A stretch of 6,202 bases of DNA from Flavobacteriales bacterium UBA7519 (lineage in GTDB: Bacteria; Bacteroidota; Bacteroidia; Flavobacteriales; Weeksellaceae). Position numbers and translations under genes: made by a program. The notes below the pieces were generated by a model, which did no database searches, was not told where the DNA came from, and saw only the letters and a program-made list of their open reading frames with translations. Shown here in pieces: positions 1 through 6,202 of the stretch. How positions within the stretch are numbered: the first letter of the stretch is position 1; every line of letters begins with the position of its first letter. The stretch spans positions 468-6,669 of the forward strand of contig DLND01000108.1 in the NCBI GenBank assembly GCA_002476905.1. Reading direction: 5' to 3'.

Positions 1-1444
1 CACAGAAGGCTTTGTAAAAAGCAATATCGGAATTGAGAAAGATGAGGCTATTGATTTTATTGAAAAAGCCATCATCAAATCTAATACTGAATGCTCTTAC
101 CAAATTTCTTTAGCCATAAAAGATGCTTACAAAAGACTTCTGGAACCAGCCATTTCCAACGAAACATTACAAGAAGCTAAAGAGAAAGCGGATAAAAAAG
201 CCGTTGAAATATTTTCGGAAAACCTTCGACAACTCCTTCTTGCGCCGCCATTGGGAGAAAAAAGAATTTTGGCAATCGATCCTGGTTTCAAAAGTGGCTG
301 TAAAGTAGTTTGTCTGGATGAGAAAGGCGACTTGATTCATAATGAAAATATCTATCCGCACGCGCCACAAAATGAGAGCGGAATGGCAATGAAAAAGATA
401 CGCTCTATGGTAAATGCGTACAATATCCAAGCAATTTCCATCGGAAACGGCACAGCTAGCAGAGAAACTGAATTTTTCATTAAAAAGATCGCCTTTGATA
501 AACCGATTCAGGTTTTTGTGGTTTCGGAAGCCGGCGCTTCGGTTTATTCTGCAAGCAAAATTGCCAGGGATGAGTTTCCAAGCTATGACGTGACTGTTCG
601 TGGCGCAGTTTCGATCGGAAGACGTCTTTCTGATCCGCTGGCAGAGCTAGTGAAGATTGACGCAAAATCTATCGGAGTCGGCCAATATCAGCACGATGTA
701 GATCAAACCTTACTGAAAAACGAACTGGATTCTACAGTAATGAAATGTGTTAATTCCGTGGGAATCAATATTAATACAGCCAGCAAGTCTTTATTGAGCT
801 ACGTTTCCGGAATCGGGGAAAAGATGGCAGAAAACATTGTTAATTACCGTTCGCAAAATGGCGCCTTTACAGACCGCAAACAACTTAAAAAAGTTCCGAG
901 ATTGGGAGAGAAAGCTTACCAGCAAGCCGCAGCATTTGTCAGAATTCATAATGCTAAAAATCCGCTGGATAATTCGGCAGTTCATCCTGAAGCTTATAAA
1001 ATTGTAGAACAAATGGCGAAAGATTTAGGCATAAAAATTACTGATTTGATTGCCAATAAAGAAAAAATAAGTTTAATTAAACCTGAAAAATACATTTCTG
1101 AAGACATCGGAATATTAGGAATTAGAGATATTCTCAAAGAACTTGAAAAACCCGGACTTGATCCGAGAAAAGCAGCCAAAGTTTTTGAATTTGACCCGAA
1201 TGTCAAAAAGATTTCAGATCTTACACCAGGAATGATATTACCCGGGATTGTCAATAATATTACTGCATTTGGATGCTTTGTAGATCTCGGAATAAAGGAA
1301 AGCGGACTGGTTCATATTTCCCAACTAAAGGATGGTTTTGTATCTGATGTAAATGAAGTTGTGACGCTACACCAGCATGTTCAGGTAAAAGTCACAGAAA
1401 TAGATGAGTCCAGAAAAAGAATTCAGCTTAGTATGATATTATAA
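1..1444 (+). CDS. tex: Tex family transcription accessory / S1 RNA-binding protein, 5'-truncated by window edge
   Basis: The frame is open from base 2 (base 1 ends the preceding codon) to the TAA at 1442-1444, giving 480 residues without a start, so the N-terminal helical part of Tex (perhaps 200-300 residues) lies outside the window. The TTG at 251 opens an apparent ORF but is internal: upstream residues continue as Tex-like helical sequence. Domains in fragment numbering: a YqgF/RNase H-like domain at about 86-210, with ILAIDPGFKSGCKVV, the IGNGTASRETE loop and VSEAGASVYSAS followed by GRRLSDPLAELVKI; a helix-hairpin-helix region at about 249-316 (VNSVGININTAS, SGIGEKMAENIV, VPRLGEKAYQQAA); and an S1 domain at about 409-480 (PGIVNNITAFGCFVDLG, SGLVHISQL). 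This order is that of Tex and its eukaryotic relative Spt6. Family members are cytoplasmic nucleic-acid-binding proteins linked to transcription; no enzymatic role is claimed here. The protein ends just after the S1 domain. Assignment is very secure. Confidence -1.
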   Translation, partial: TEGFVKSNIGIEKDEAIDFIEKAIIKSNTECSYQISLAIKDAYKRLLEPAISNETLQEAKEKADKKAVEIFSENLRQLLLAPPLGEKRILAIDPGFKSGCKVVCLDEKGDLIHNENIYPHAPQNESGMAMKKIRSMVNAYNIQAISIGNGTASRETEFFIKKIAFDKPIQVFVVSEAGASVYSASKIARDEFPSYDVTVRGAVSIGRRLSDPLAELVKIDAKSIGVGQYQHDVDQTLLKNELDSTVMKCVNSVGININTASKSLLSYVSGIGEKMAENIVNYRSQNGAFTDRKQLKKVPRLGEKAYQQAAAFVRIHNAKNPLDNSAVHPEAYKIVEQMAKDLGIKITDLIANKEKISLIKPEKYISEDIGILGIRDILKELEKPGLDPRKAAKVFEFDPNVKKISDLTPGMILPGIVNNITAFGCFVDLGIKESGLVHISQLKDGFVSDVNEVVTLHQHVQVKVTEIDESRKRIQLSMIL

Positions 1445-1502
1445 AAATAGTTATCAAAAGACTCTAAAGCGGGTCCCAAATATCTGGAAAAATGAAACAA
1501 AA

Positions 1503-1524
1503 AAAGCGGCATTATTGCCGCTTT
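1503..1524. terminator. Bidirectional intrinsic terminator between convergent genes
   Basis: A perfect 9-bp stem (AAAGCGGCA at 1503-1511, TGCCGCTTT at 1516-1524) encloses a TTAT loop. It sits between the stop codons of tex (1444) and the oppositely oriented dehydrogenase (1577). Read on the minus strand, the stem runs into a seven-base T run (complement of 1499-1505), the classic form for ending the dehydrogenase transcript. Read on the plus strand it is followed by TTTATATTATAA, a weaker but workable U-rich tail for tex. The rest of the 1445-1576 gap shows no gene or other signal. Confidence -1.
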
Positions 1525-1576
1525 ATATTATAATTCGATCTACCGTTAATATTCATTAACGTCACAACATCTGTTG

Positions 1577-2290
1577 TTATGGGTTTGTTGAAAAAATAGA
1601 TGCATTAGCAATCATTGCTCTGCGGTTCATTTTCAGGATGTCTCTCACCCATTCTGCAAAATCTTCCGGCTGAAGAACTTTGTCTGGATTACCATCTGTC
1701 AAACCGCCATTAATACTCATTTCTGAAGCTATAGTGCTTGGAGTCAATGTAATCACACGGATATTCTGCTTTCTCCATTCCGCCAACATCGATTGCGAAA
1801 GTGAAACCACTGCCGCTTTGGAAGCTGCATAAGCAGACATATTTGGCCCACCTTTCAATCCTGCTGTGGAAGCGACATTCACGATGTCACCTTGTCCTTT
1901 TTCTTTCAAAAATGGATAAACGGCTTTGGCTGTGTAATAAACACCAAAAAGATTGGTTTTGATAACTTGTTCCCAAGTCTCAGACGGCATCTCTTCAATA
2001 GAACCAAAATCACCAACTCCTGCATTATTAACCAGAATGTCGATTCCTCCTAATTCATTTGCAAGCGATTCGATTCCGGCTTTCACTTCCAGTTCGTTAT
2101 CGACATTGAAAACGGCGTAAGCGACTTTTACACCAGTTTCTTTCAGTTCATTGGCTGCTATTTTAAGATAATTTTCGTTTCTTCCTGTGATCCCTATATT
2201 AACGCCTTCGTTCGCTAATGCCTGAGCAACAGCTCTTCCAAGACCTCTTCCACCACCTGTGATGATGGCGTTTTTACCTTTTAAATTCAT
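1577..2290 (-). CDS. Classical short-chain dehydrogenase/reductase (FabG-like)
   Basis: This 237-residue protein has the full set of classical SDR signatures. These are the Rossmann glycine motif TGGGRGLGRA (T11-A20), the structural NNAG (88-91), the active-site asparagine in KTNLFG (N113), and the catalytic serine, tyrosine and lysine at S141 (VASTAG), Y154 and K158 (YAASKAA). The length is normal for the family. A basic residue after the second strand (R37 in TGRN) favours NADP(H) over NAD(H). It probably acts as a soluble cytoplasmic carbonyl/alcohol oxidoreductase. Databases tend to call such proteins 3-ketoacyl-ACP reductase, but with no fatty-acid genes nearby the substrate is unknown. 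The sixth-strand motif reads LTPSTIASEM, so the usual PG is PS. The ATG at 2288-2290 is preceded by an A/T-rich stretch without Shine-Dalgarno and lies about 19 bases past a good promoter, which supports this start. It appears to be monocistronic, with its own promoter and terminator. Confidence -1.
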   Translation of the reverse strand: MNLKGKNAIITGGGRGLGRAVAQALANEGVNIGITGRNENYLKIAANELKETGVKVAYAVFNVDNELEVKAGIESLANELGGIDILVNNAGVGDFGSIEEMPSETWEQVIKTNLFGVYYTAKAVYPFLKEKGQGDIVNVASTAGLKGGPNMSAYAASKAAVVSLSQSMLAEWRKQNIRVITLTPSTIASEMSINGGLTDGNPDKVLQPEDFAEWVRDILKMNRRAMIANASIFSTNP

Positions 2291-2309
2291 ATTTTTTAAT
2301 TTCGAGGCA

Positions 2310-2339
2310 CAAATTTACCAAAGGATTGTTTAACAGCAA
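2310..2339 (-). promoter_or_regulatory. Bacteroidota-type promoter for the short-chain dehydrogenase
   Basis: On the minus strand TAAATTTG (2317 down to 2310) matches the Bacteroidota -7 element TAnnTTTG exactly. A TTG (2339 down to 2337) lies 19 bases upstream, within the usual spacing for the -33 element. The start codon at 2290 follows after 19 bases, so the leader would be only about 10-15 bases, too short for a riboswitch. The match is to known consensus sequences of Bacteroides and Flavobacterium; no transcription start is demonstrated. The motif is short in AT-rich DNA, but its position is right for the gene. Confidence -1.
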
Positions 2340-2393
2340 TATTATAGGTTATGATTTAACATAAATTAATCATTGAAAAATTCTATTTAAAAT

Positions 2394-2421
2394 AAAACCA
2401 GCCTACGAATAAGCTGGTTTT
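2394..2421 (-). terminator. Intrinsic terminator of the SusC-SusD-phosphoesterase operon
   Basis: A perfect 9-bp stem (AAAACCAGC at 2394-2402, GCTGGTTTT at 2413-2421) has a 10-base loop. On the minus strand the stem is followed by a T-rich tail (GGTTTTATTTTAAATAG), and it begins about 30 bases after the phosphoesterase stop codon at 2453. It separates this operon from the dehydrogenase promoter. The remaining bases of the 2291-2452 gap hold no gene that can be supported. Confidence -1.
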
Positions 2422-2452
2422 TGAAAGTAATATATAAAAATTGAAAATTAGT

Positions 2453-4036
2453 TTATGGAATAATAATCTGATGCTGCACTTCGAAATTTTCTGAAGCAGT
2501 AAACTCGTTTCCGTACATATCCTGTGCTTTTACCTCAACTTTATGCCTGCCTAAAGAAAGTTTATTTCCAAACCCTCCGATCCATATGTGTTTTGACTGT
2601 TCAGGATTTGAAGGTCTTCTTCCCGGGAAAAGCTTGTCTGTAGTGTCCCATTTGAAAACAGCATTGGCGAAGTTCGGATCGATGGTTTCGCTGTATTCCA
2701 TTTCCTCCCATTTTCCGCTGTCGATTCGGTATTGTACTTTATCTTTTTTGCTTCCCATAAAGAAATTAGCCAAAATCTTGGCAGATGTTTTGGATGGGAA
2801 AGGAATTACTTTTGGAACGTACATCTGAATCTGATGATCTTCGGGTTTTCCTGCCGTTTTGTATCTTACTTGATACTGATTATCATTAAAACTGATAAAA
2901 GAATATCCTTTTGCTGTTCCATCTCTCATAGTGGAAGTCGGCAAACCGGTTTCATCCGACGTGCCGGACCACCAATCGCCACAAGTTGTTCCCACATTGT
3001 ATTCATGAAGATCTTTTGAACCGTTCCAACCTTGAGCTTTTCCGTAGAAAATCTGCTGTTGAATATGGGTATGCGCAGAAAGCAGTAAAGCATTTTTAAA
3101 TGGTGTTAATGCATCAAATAATTTCTGGCGGTCTGCATTTCTGAAGTTATCTTCATGTGTATGGTCTAATGGAATGTGGAAGGAAACTACAACCAACTTG
3201 TTTTTATCTACATATTTTAAATCATTCTCTATAAACTGCATCTGATCTTCCCGGAAACCTCCCCAATAGCCCTTCCCGTCTCTAGGATCCGGATAAAGAA
3301 TATCATCTAAGACAATAAAATGAACATTTCCGTAATTAAAAGAATAGTTGGCAGGACCAAAATTAGCTTCAAAAGTTTCGTCTGAAAGAGCATCTTCTTT
3401 GGCATCGTAATTCATATCATGATTTCCCATCACGTTGTACCACGGAAGACCTATTTCTTTCATTACATTTGCATAAGGTTTCTGCAAACTCAAATTATCA
3501 CCTACCAAATCTCCTAAAGTGATTCCGAAAACAGCATTTTTTTTTGTAGATTTTACTTCGTTTACAATTGCTCTTTTGAAGTAGTCAAGCTGTTTTTCTG
3601 TGTAAGGCTGTGGATCACCAAAAACCAGAATATCAAAATTTTTGCTTTCGTTTTGTTTATACAATGCAAAATTTAATTCCTTTGGGAGTGTTCCCGTTGG
3701 TGCAGAACCTTTATATTTAAAATCTGTGGGGGAGCCATTCGGCTTATACTGATAATAATATTGCGGTAAATTATTCTGATTTAAAGCAACCATATAACCC
3801 GATGGTTTGATCACAAAAATTGTTTGTCCATCCGCAATCGGCAGGCTATATTTTCCTTTTTTATCCGTCAAAACTACCTGTGAACCGTTGGAAACTGCTA
3901 CTCCTTCGATTCCTTTTTCCTGGTTTTCTTTTTTCTGATTTTTATTTATATCTTCAAAAACGTATCCTGAAACCGATGTTTGAGAAAAAGCCATCGCAGA
4001 AATAAACAATGAAGGTATGATGAGTTTAAATTTCAT
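2453..4036 (-). CDS. Secreted calcineurin-like metallophosphoesterase with N- and C-terminal beta domains
   Basis: This is a 527-residue exported enzyme predicted to hydrolyse phosphate monoesters or diesters using two metal ions. Residues 1-18 form a signal peptide (MKFKLIIPSLFISAMAFS), with cleavage likely before Q19 and no lipobox. Residues about 20-127 form a beta-sandwich module of the SdrD-B/MetallophosN type (SGYVFEDINKNQ, KGIEGVAVSN, TDKKGKYSLPI). The catalytic domain spans about 133-385 with the metallophosphoesterase motifs in order: GDPQ (D141, Q143), GDLVGD (D176), GNHD (N205, H206), SFHIP (H287) and SAHTH (H322, H324). Motif I carries Gln where many relatives have His. GTTCGDWWSG and MRDGTAKGY (350-378) are typical of this Bacteroidota subfamily. 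A C-terminal MetallophosC-like beta domain follows (about 400-527; VQYRIDSGKWEEM, SKHIWIG, GRHKVEVKAQDMYGN). The gene starts 24 bases after the SusD stop with no promoter or Shine-Dalgarno, so it is probably co-transcribed. The substrate and exact location (periplasm or surface) are unknown; the family call is secure. Confidence -1.
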   Translation of the reverse strand: MKFKLIIPSLFISAMAFSQTSVSGYVFEDINKNQKKENQEKGIEGVAVSNGSQVVLTDKKGKYSLPIADGQTIFVIKPSGYMVALNQNNLPQYYYQYKPNGSPTDFKYKGSAPTGTLPKELNFALYKQNESKNFDILVFGDPQPYTEKQLDYFKRAIVNEVKSTKKNAVFGITLGDLVGDNLSLQKPYANVMKEIGLPWYNVMGNHDMNYDAKEDALSDETFEANFGPANYSFNYGNVHFIVLDDILYPDPRDGKGYWGGFREDQMQFIENDLKYVDKNKLVVVSFHIPLDHTHEDNFRNADRQKLFDALTPFKNALLLSAHTHIQQQIFYGKAQGWNGSKDLHEYNVGTTCGDWWSGTSDETGLPTSTMRDGTAKGYSFISFNDNQYQVRYKTAGKPEDHQIQMYVPKVIPFPSKTSAKILANFFMGSKKDKVQYRIDSGKWEEMEYSETIDPNFANAVFKWDTTDKLFPGRRPSNPEQSKHIWIGGFGNKLSLGRHKVEVKAQDMYGNEFTASENFEVQHQIIIP

Positions 4037-4060
4037 TATAAATATATTTTAGATTAAGGA

Positions 4061-5515
4061 TTATTGGTTCCACCACATTTTTATGTTAATATTATCACCA
4101 CCCATCTGCTGAACCGCTGCCTGGTAATTTGTTGTATTCAGAACTCTGGGATTGGGAGGATACATTAACCTTGAAGGCATTATCCCATTGTTTAGAAGTC
4201 CCCCGTTATTTGGAAGTACCGGATAATCTGTTCTCCTTTTTTCGAACCACTGCTGCTGGTCTACAAAAAATAAAGCCACATATTTTTGAAGCATTATTCT
4301 TTCTAAAGTTCCGTTGTAGGCTACATTCGGATTTGCAAAATAATTTGCCGGCATGGCTGATCCCCATTGCTCGATGGTTGCTTTTACCCCATTTTCGTAA
4401 AAAGTCTGAGCATTTCCTGAAATTATTCCTTTAAAAGCTAGTTCTGAAAGAATAAACTGAATTTCTGCGTATGGTAAAATCAAGATATTCAGCGGTCCTT
4501 TTGCCAGATTCTGGTTCATATTAGATGGCTGATAATTAAAAACCGTTCCGTAGGCATATCCTGTAGGTGCACCTTTGTATCCGATATTTGCCTGAGGAGG
4601 CACAATATTTTTTGCCTGGCTAAAAAACATTGACATACGGGGATCGTTATTCGCTTTTAGTGTTTCTACAAAAAATTCTGAAGCAGCTCTTCCTGTTGTA
4701 AAGTCCTGTGGTCTTGCAATCGGAGGCATTAACGGTGCAGCTCCGGTAATGTTTAACTTTGTACTTTCTGCATTGCTCAGAAAAATAGGATAGGTAGAAG
4801 GATTATTAATAATTTCCTGAATTCTTTCGTGTACGTTTATTTCTCCGTTTCTTTTCAGAATCCTTGTAAGTAACCTTAAAGAAAGAGAATTTCCGAATTT
4901 TTTCCAGTTGCTGATTCCATTTGTATCGTTTCCGGCATTGTAAAAAAGATCCGTTCCGGTAAGGGGTTTTGTCGTTACAAATAATGAATTTGCTTTTTTC
5001 AGATCATCCAGTAATTGTATATAAATGTTTTTCTGCTGATCAAACTTTGGCTGGGAGATTCCTTCATCAAGTCTGGACGCTTCAGAAAAAGGCACATCAC
5101 CATAAGTATCTGTAAGGTTAGAATAGATCCACGCATTCAAGATCAAAGCAATTGCTTCATAATTCTTATCATTGCTTTCAACAGCTGCTTTTTTCATATC
5201 ATAAACCTGTTTGGTCCATTTGTAACTATTGTTCCAAAAACCAGCACCTGTATTTTCGGTAATATTGTATCTGCTCAAGGTGTTTCCTTCGTTAGGAAAA
5301 TCCAAAGATACCTGCATGATATCAAAAGTAAAATCATTAGCCCTTAAGTATCCTACCGAAGCCATATTATACTGAACAGGAGCTAAAAAACTCGAAACTT
5401 CCGGTTCATAGATTTTACTGTCGTCAAGATTTATTTCATCAAAGCTTCTGTCACAGGAAACTGCAGTAAAAGCTAAGCCTGCTATAATGAAATATTTAAA
5501 TATTGATTTTTTCAT
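4061..5515 (-). CDS. SusD/RagB family nutrient-binding outer-membrane lipoprotein
   Basis: This 484-residue surface-lipoprotein candidate should cap a SusC barrel and bind its ligand. The N-terminus is a lipoprotein signal peptide with lipobox AVSC, so C21 is the expected lipidated residue. It is followed by the acidic DRSFDEINL, a common SusD beginning. Further family marks are an alpha-helical TPR-like body with TDTYGDVPFSEA (135-146), WKKFGNSLSLRLLTRIL (204-220), LPYAEIQFILSELAFKG (347-363) and, near the C-terminus, QKYVALFFVDQQQWFEKRRT (410-429). The last fits the SusD-like_2 branch (PF12771) rather than classical starch SusD. The length is normal and no frameshift is seen. The start lies 11 bases after the SusC stop and is preceded by TTTTTTAAAAC rather than a Shine-Dalgarno sequence. 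Pairing with the upstream SusC gene and the downstream phosphoesterase indicates one operon. The ligand cannot be read from sequence, and a carbohydrate should not be assumed. Confidence -1.
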   Translation of the reverse strand: MKKSIFKYFIIAGLAFTAVSCDRSFDEINLDDSKIYEPEVSSFLAPVQYNMASVGYLRANDFTFDIMQVSLDFPNEGNTLSRYNITENTGAGFWNNSYKWTKQVYDMKKAAVESNDKNYEAIALILNAWIYSNLTDTYGDVPFSEASRLDEGISQPKFDQQKNIYIQLLDDLKKANSLFVTTKPLTGTDLFYNAGNDTNGISNWKKFGNSLSLRLLTRILKRNGEINVHERIQEIINNPSTYPIFLSNAESTKLNITGAAPLMPPIARPQDFTTGRAASEFFVETLKANNDPRMSMFFSQAKNIVPPQANIGYKGAPTGYAYGTVFNYQPSNMNQNLAKGPLNILILPYAEIQFILSELAFKGIISGNAQTFYENGVKATIEQWGSAMPANYFANPNVAYNGTLERIMLQKYVALFFVDQQQWFEKRRTDYPVLPNNGGLLNNGIMPSRLMYPPNPRVLNTTNYQAAVQQMGGDNINIKMWWNQ

Positions 5516-5526
5516 GTTTTAAAAAA

Positions 5527-6202
5527 TTAGAATTTTACATTAAGTTGAAAGCCTACAGTTCTTGCGGTTGGCAATTGCCCCATTTCTACTCCGGGAGTAA
5601 TTGTAGCATTATCCAATGTGGCAACCTCCGGATCAAACAATGGAAACTTCGTCCACATCCAAAGATTTTTTCCGAAGAGAGCAAGTGTAAGATCTGTTAT
5701 TTTTAAAGGTTCTGTAATAGATCTTGGGAAGGAATAAGAAATTCTCGCATCCCTTAATTTAATAAATGAAGTATCAAAAGTATTGGTTTCTACGTTTGCT
5801 CTTCTGTAATAATCACCATAATATGTTGAAGCTAAAATTCCTTTTGTATTAGGCGAATATGATCCGTCTGCATTCTGAACAACACCCTGCCCAATAATTA
5901 AACCTCCCGGATTGTCTCTTCCTTCCAGAGTGTGCATAAGTTTACCCTGCTCCGACATCTTATGATGTGATTGTGAATAAGCAACTCCTTTATACTGACC
6001 GTCGAACGAAAAGCTCAGGGTAATATTTTTGTATCTGAATTCATTCTGAAGACCTGCTCTCCATTTCGGAAATGCATTTCCTATTTTTTTCATCTGAGAG
6101 GGTTTTGCGGTAAGTCCGTCGGCTCCGTAAATAACCTGTCCATCCGGCGAGTACATAAGCCCATAACCATACATATCACCAATAGAACCTCCAACAACAG
6201 CG
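5527..6202 (-). CDS. SusC/RagA family TonB-dependent outer-membrane transporter, C-terminal part only
   Basis: The frame is open from the right edge (first whole codon at 6201) to the TAA at 5527-5529, giving 224 residues. SusC proteins are usually about 1000 residues, so the signal peptide, carboxypeptidase-like domain, plug and most of the barrel lie outside. The ATG at 6174 is internal: the preceding codons give AVVGGSIGD, which continues the same pattern. Visible marks are last-strand SusC features: FPKWRAGLQNEFRYKNITLS, then SFIKLRDARISYSFP, then LALFGKNLWMWTKFPLFDPE, and a final strand TVGFQLNVKF ending in Phe, the usual C-terminal outer-membrane barrel signal. It would import the ligand captured by the SusD partner using TonB energy. 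It is the first gene of the operon visible here; its promoter and any neighbouring anti-sigma or regulator genes lie beyond the window. Confidence -1.
   Translation of the reverse strand, partial: AVVGGSIGDMYGYGLMYSPDGQVIYGADGLTAKPSQMKKIGNAFPKWRAGLQNEFRYKNITLSFSFDGQYKGVAYSQSHHKMSEQGKLMHTLEGRDNPGGLIIGQGVVQNADGSYSPNTKGILASTYYGDYYRRANVETNTFDTSFIKLRDARISYSFPRSITEPLKITDLTLALFGKNLWMWTKFPLFDPEVATLDNATITPGVEMGQLPTARTVGFQLNVKF

Noticed and set aside
251..1444. A TTG-initiated 397-residue ORF that could be read as a complete gene
   Set aside because: The same frame is open back to base 2 with Tex-like sequence, and the start would cut off the domain just before the YqgF motif. It is an internal codon of tex.
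2329..2361. Two copies of TTTAACA 26 bases apart near the dehydrogenase promoter
   Set aside because: Seven AT-rich bases repeated twice is not enough to support a regulator site.
2351..2373. Imperfect inverted repeat (ATGATT / AATCAT) upstream of the dehydrogenase promoter, a possible operator
   Set aside because: Only six-base arms with a mismatched centre in AT-rich DNA; expected by chance.
4037..4060. TATATTTA just before the phosphoesterase start as an internal promoter
   Set aside because: It lacks the final G of TAnnTTTG and lies only about three bases from the ATG, leaving no room for a leader; co-transcription with susD is the simpler reading.
4129..4434. 101-residue plus-strand ORF inside the SusD gene, and similar ones at 5015-5347 and 2732-3019
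   Set aside because: They lie opposite well-supported genes, have no recognisable domain, and no promoter or start signal of their own; they are antisense shadows.
5527..6174. ATG at 6174 as the true start of a small outer-membrane protein
   Set aside because: The frame stays open to the window edge and the sequence is plainly the last part of a SusC barrel without signal peptide or plug.

Overview
The window looks like an ordinary chromosomal segment from a member of the Bacteroidota, most likely a flavobacterium of the Chryseobacterium/Flavobacterium kind. Four things support this: a SusC/SusD outer-membrane pair, AT-rich DNA, gene starts preceded by A/T-rich stretches with no recognisable Shine-Dalgarno sequence, and a Bacteroidota-type promoter (TTG, 19 bases, TAAATTTG) before one gene. 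The genus is an inference from protein style, not a proven assignment.

Layout. Bases 1-1444 (+) hold the C-terminal two thirds or so of Tex, an S1-domain nucleic-acid-binding transcription accessory protein whose start lies left of the window. It converges on a short-chain dehydrogenase/reductase gene (1577-2290, -), and a strong hairpin at 1503-1524 between them can end transcription from both sides. Upstream of the dehydrogenase is its own promoter (2310-2339), and beyond that is the terminator (2394-2421) of the next transcription unit. That unit fills the rest of the window on the minus strand. Read in its own direction it contains the C-terminal end of a SusC-like TonB-dependent outer-membrane transporter (running off the right edge), a SusD-like lipoprotein (4061-5515) and a secreted calcineurin-like phosphoesterase (2453-4036). 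The gaps are 11 and 24 bases, and a terminator follows the last gene.

How the genes work together. The SusC-SusD-phosphoesterase set looks like one operon. The lipoprotein and TonB-dependent barrel would capture and import a ligand at the outer membrane, and the exported phosphoesterase would cleave a phosphate ester or phosphodiester, either on that ligand or to release it. No glycoside hydrolase, polysaccharide lyase or regulator is visible, so the substrate cannot be named. Tex and the dehydrogenase are separate units with no evident link to the operon.

No RNA gene, CRISPR array, insertion sequence, integrase or phage gene was seen, and no clearly new system. The most interesting item is the pairing of a SusCD uptake pair with a phosphoesterase.
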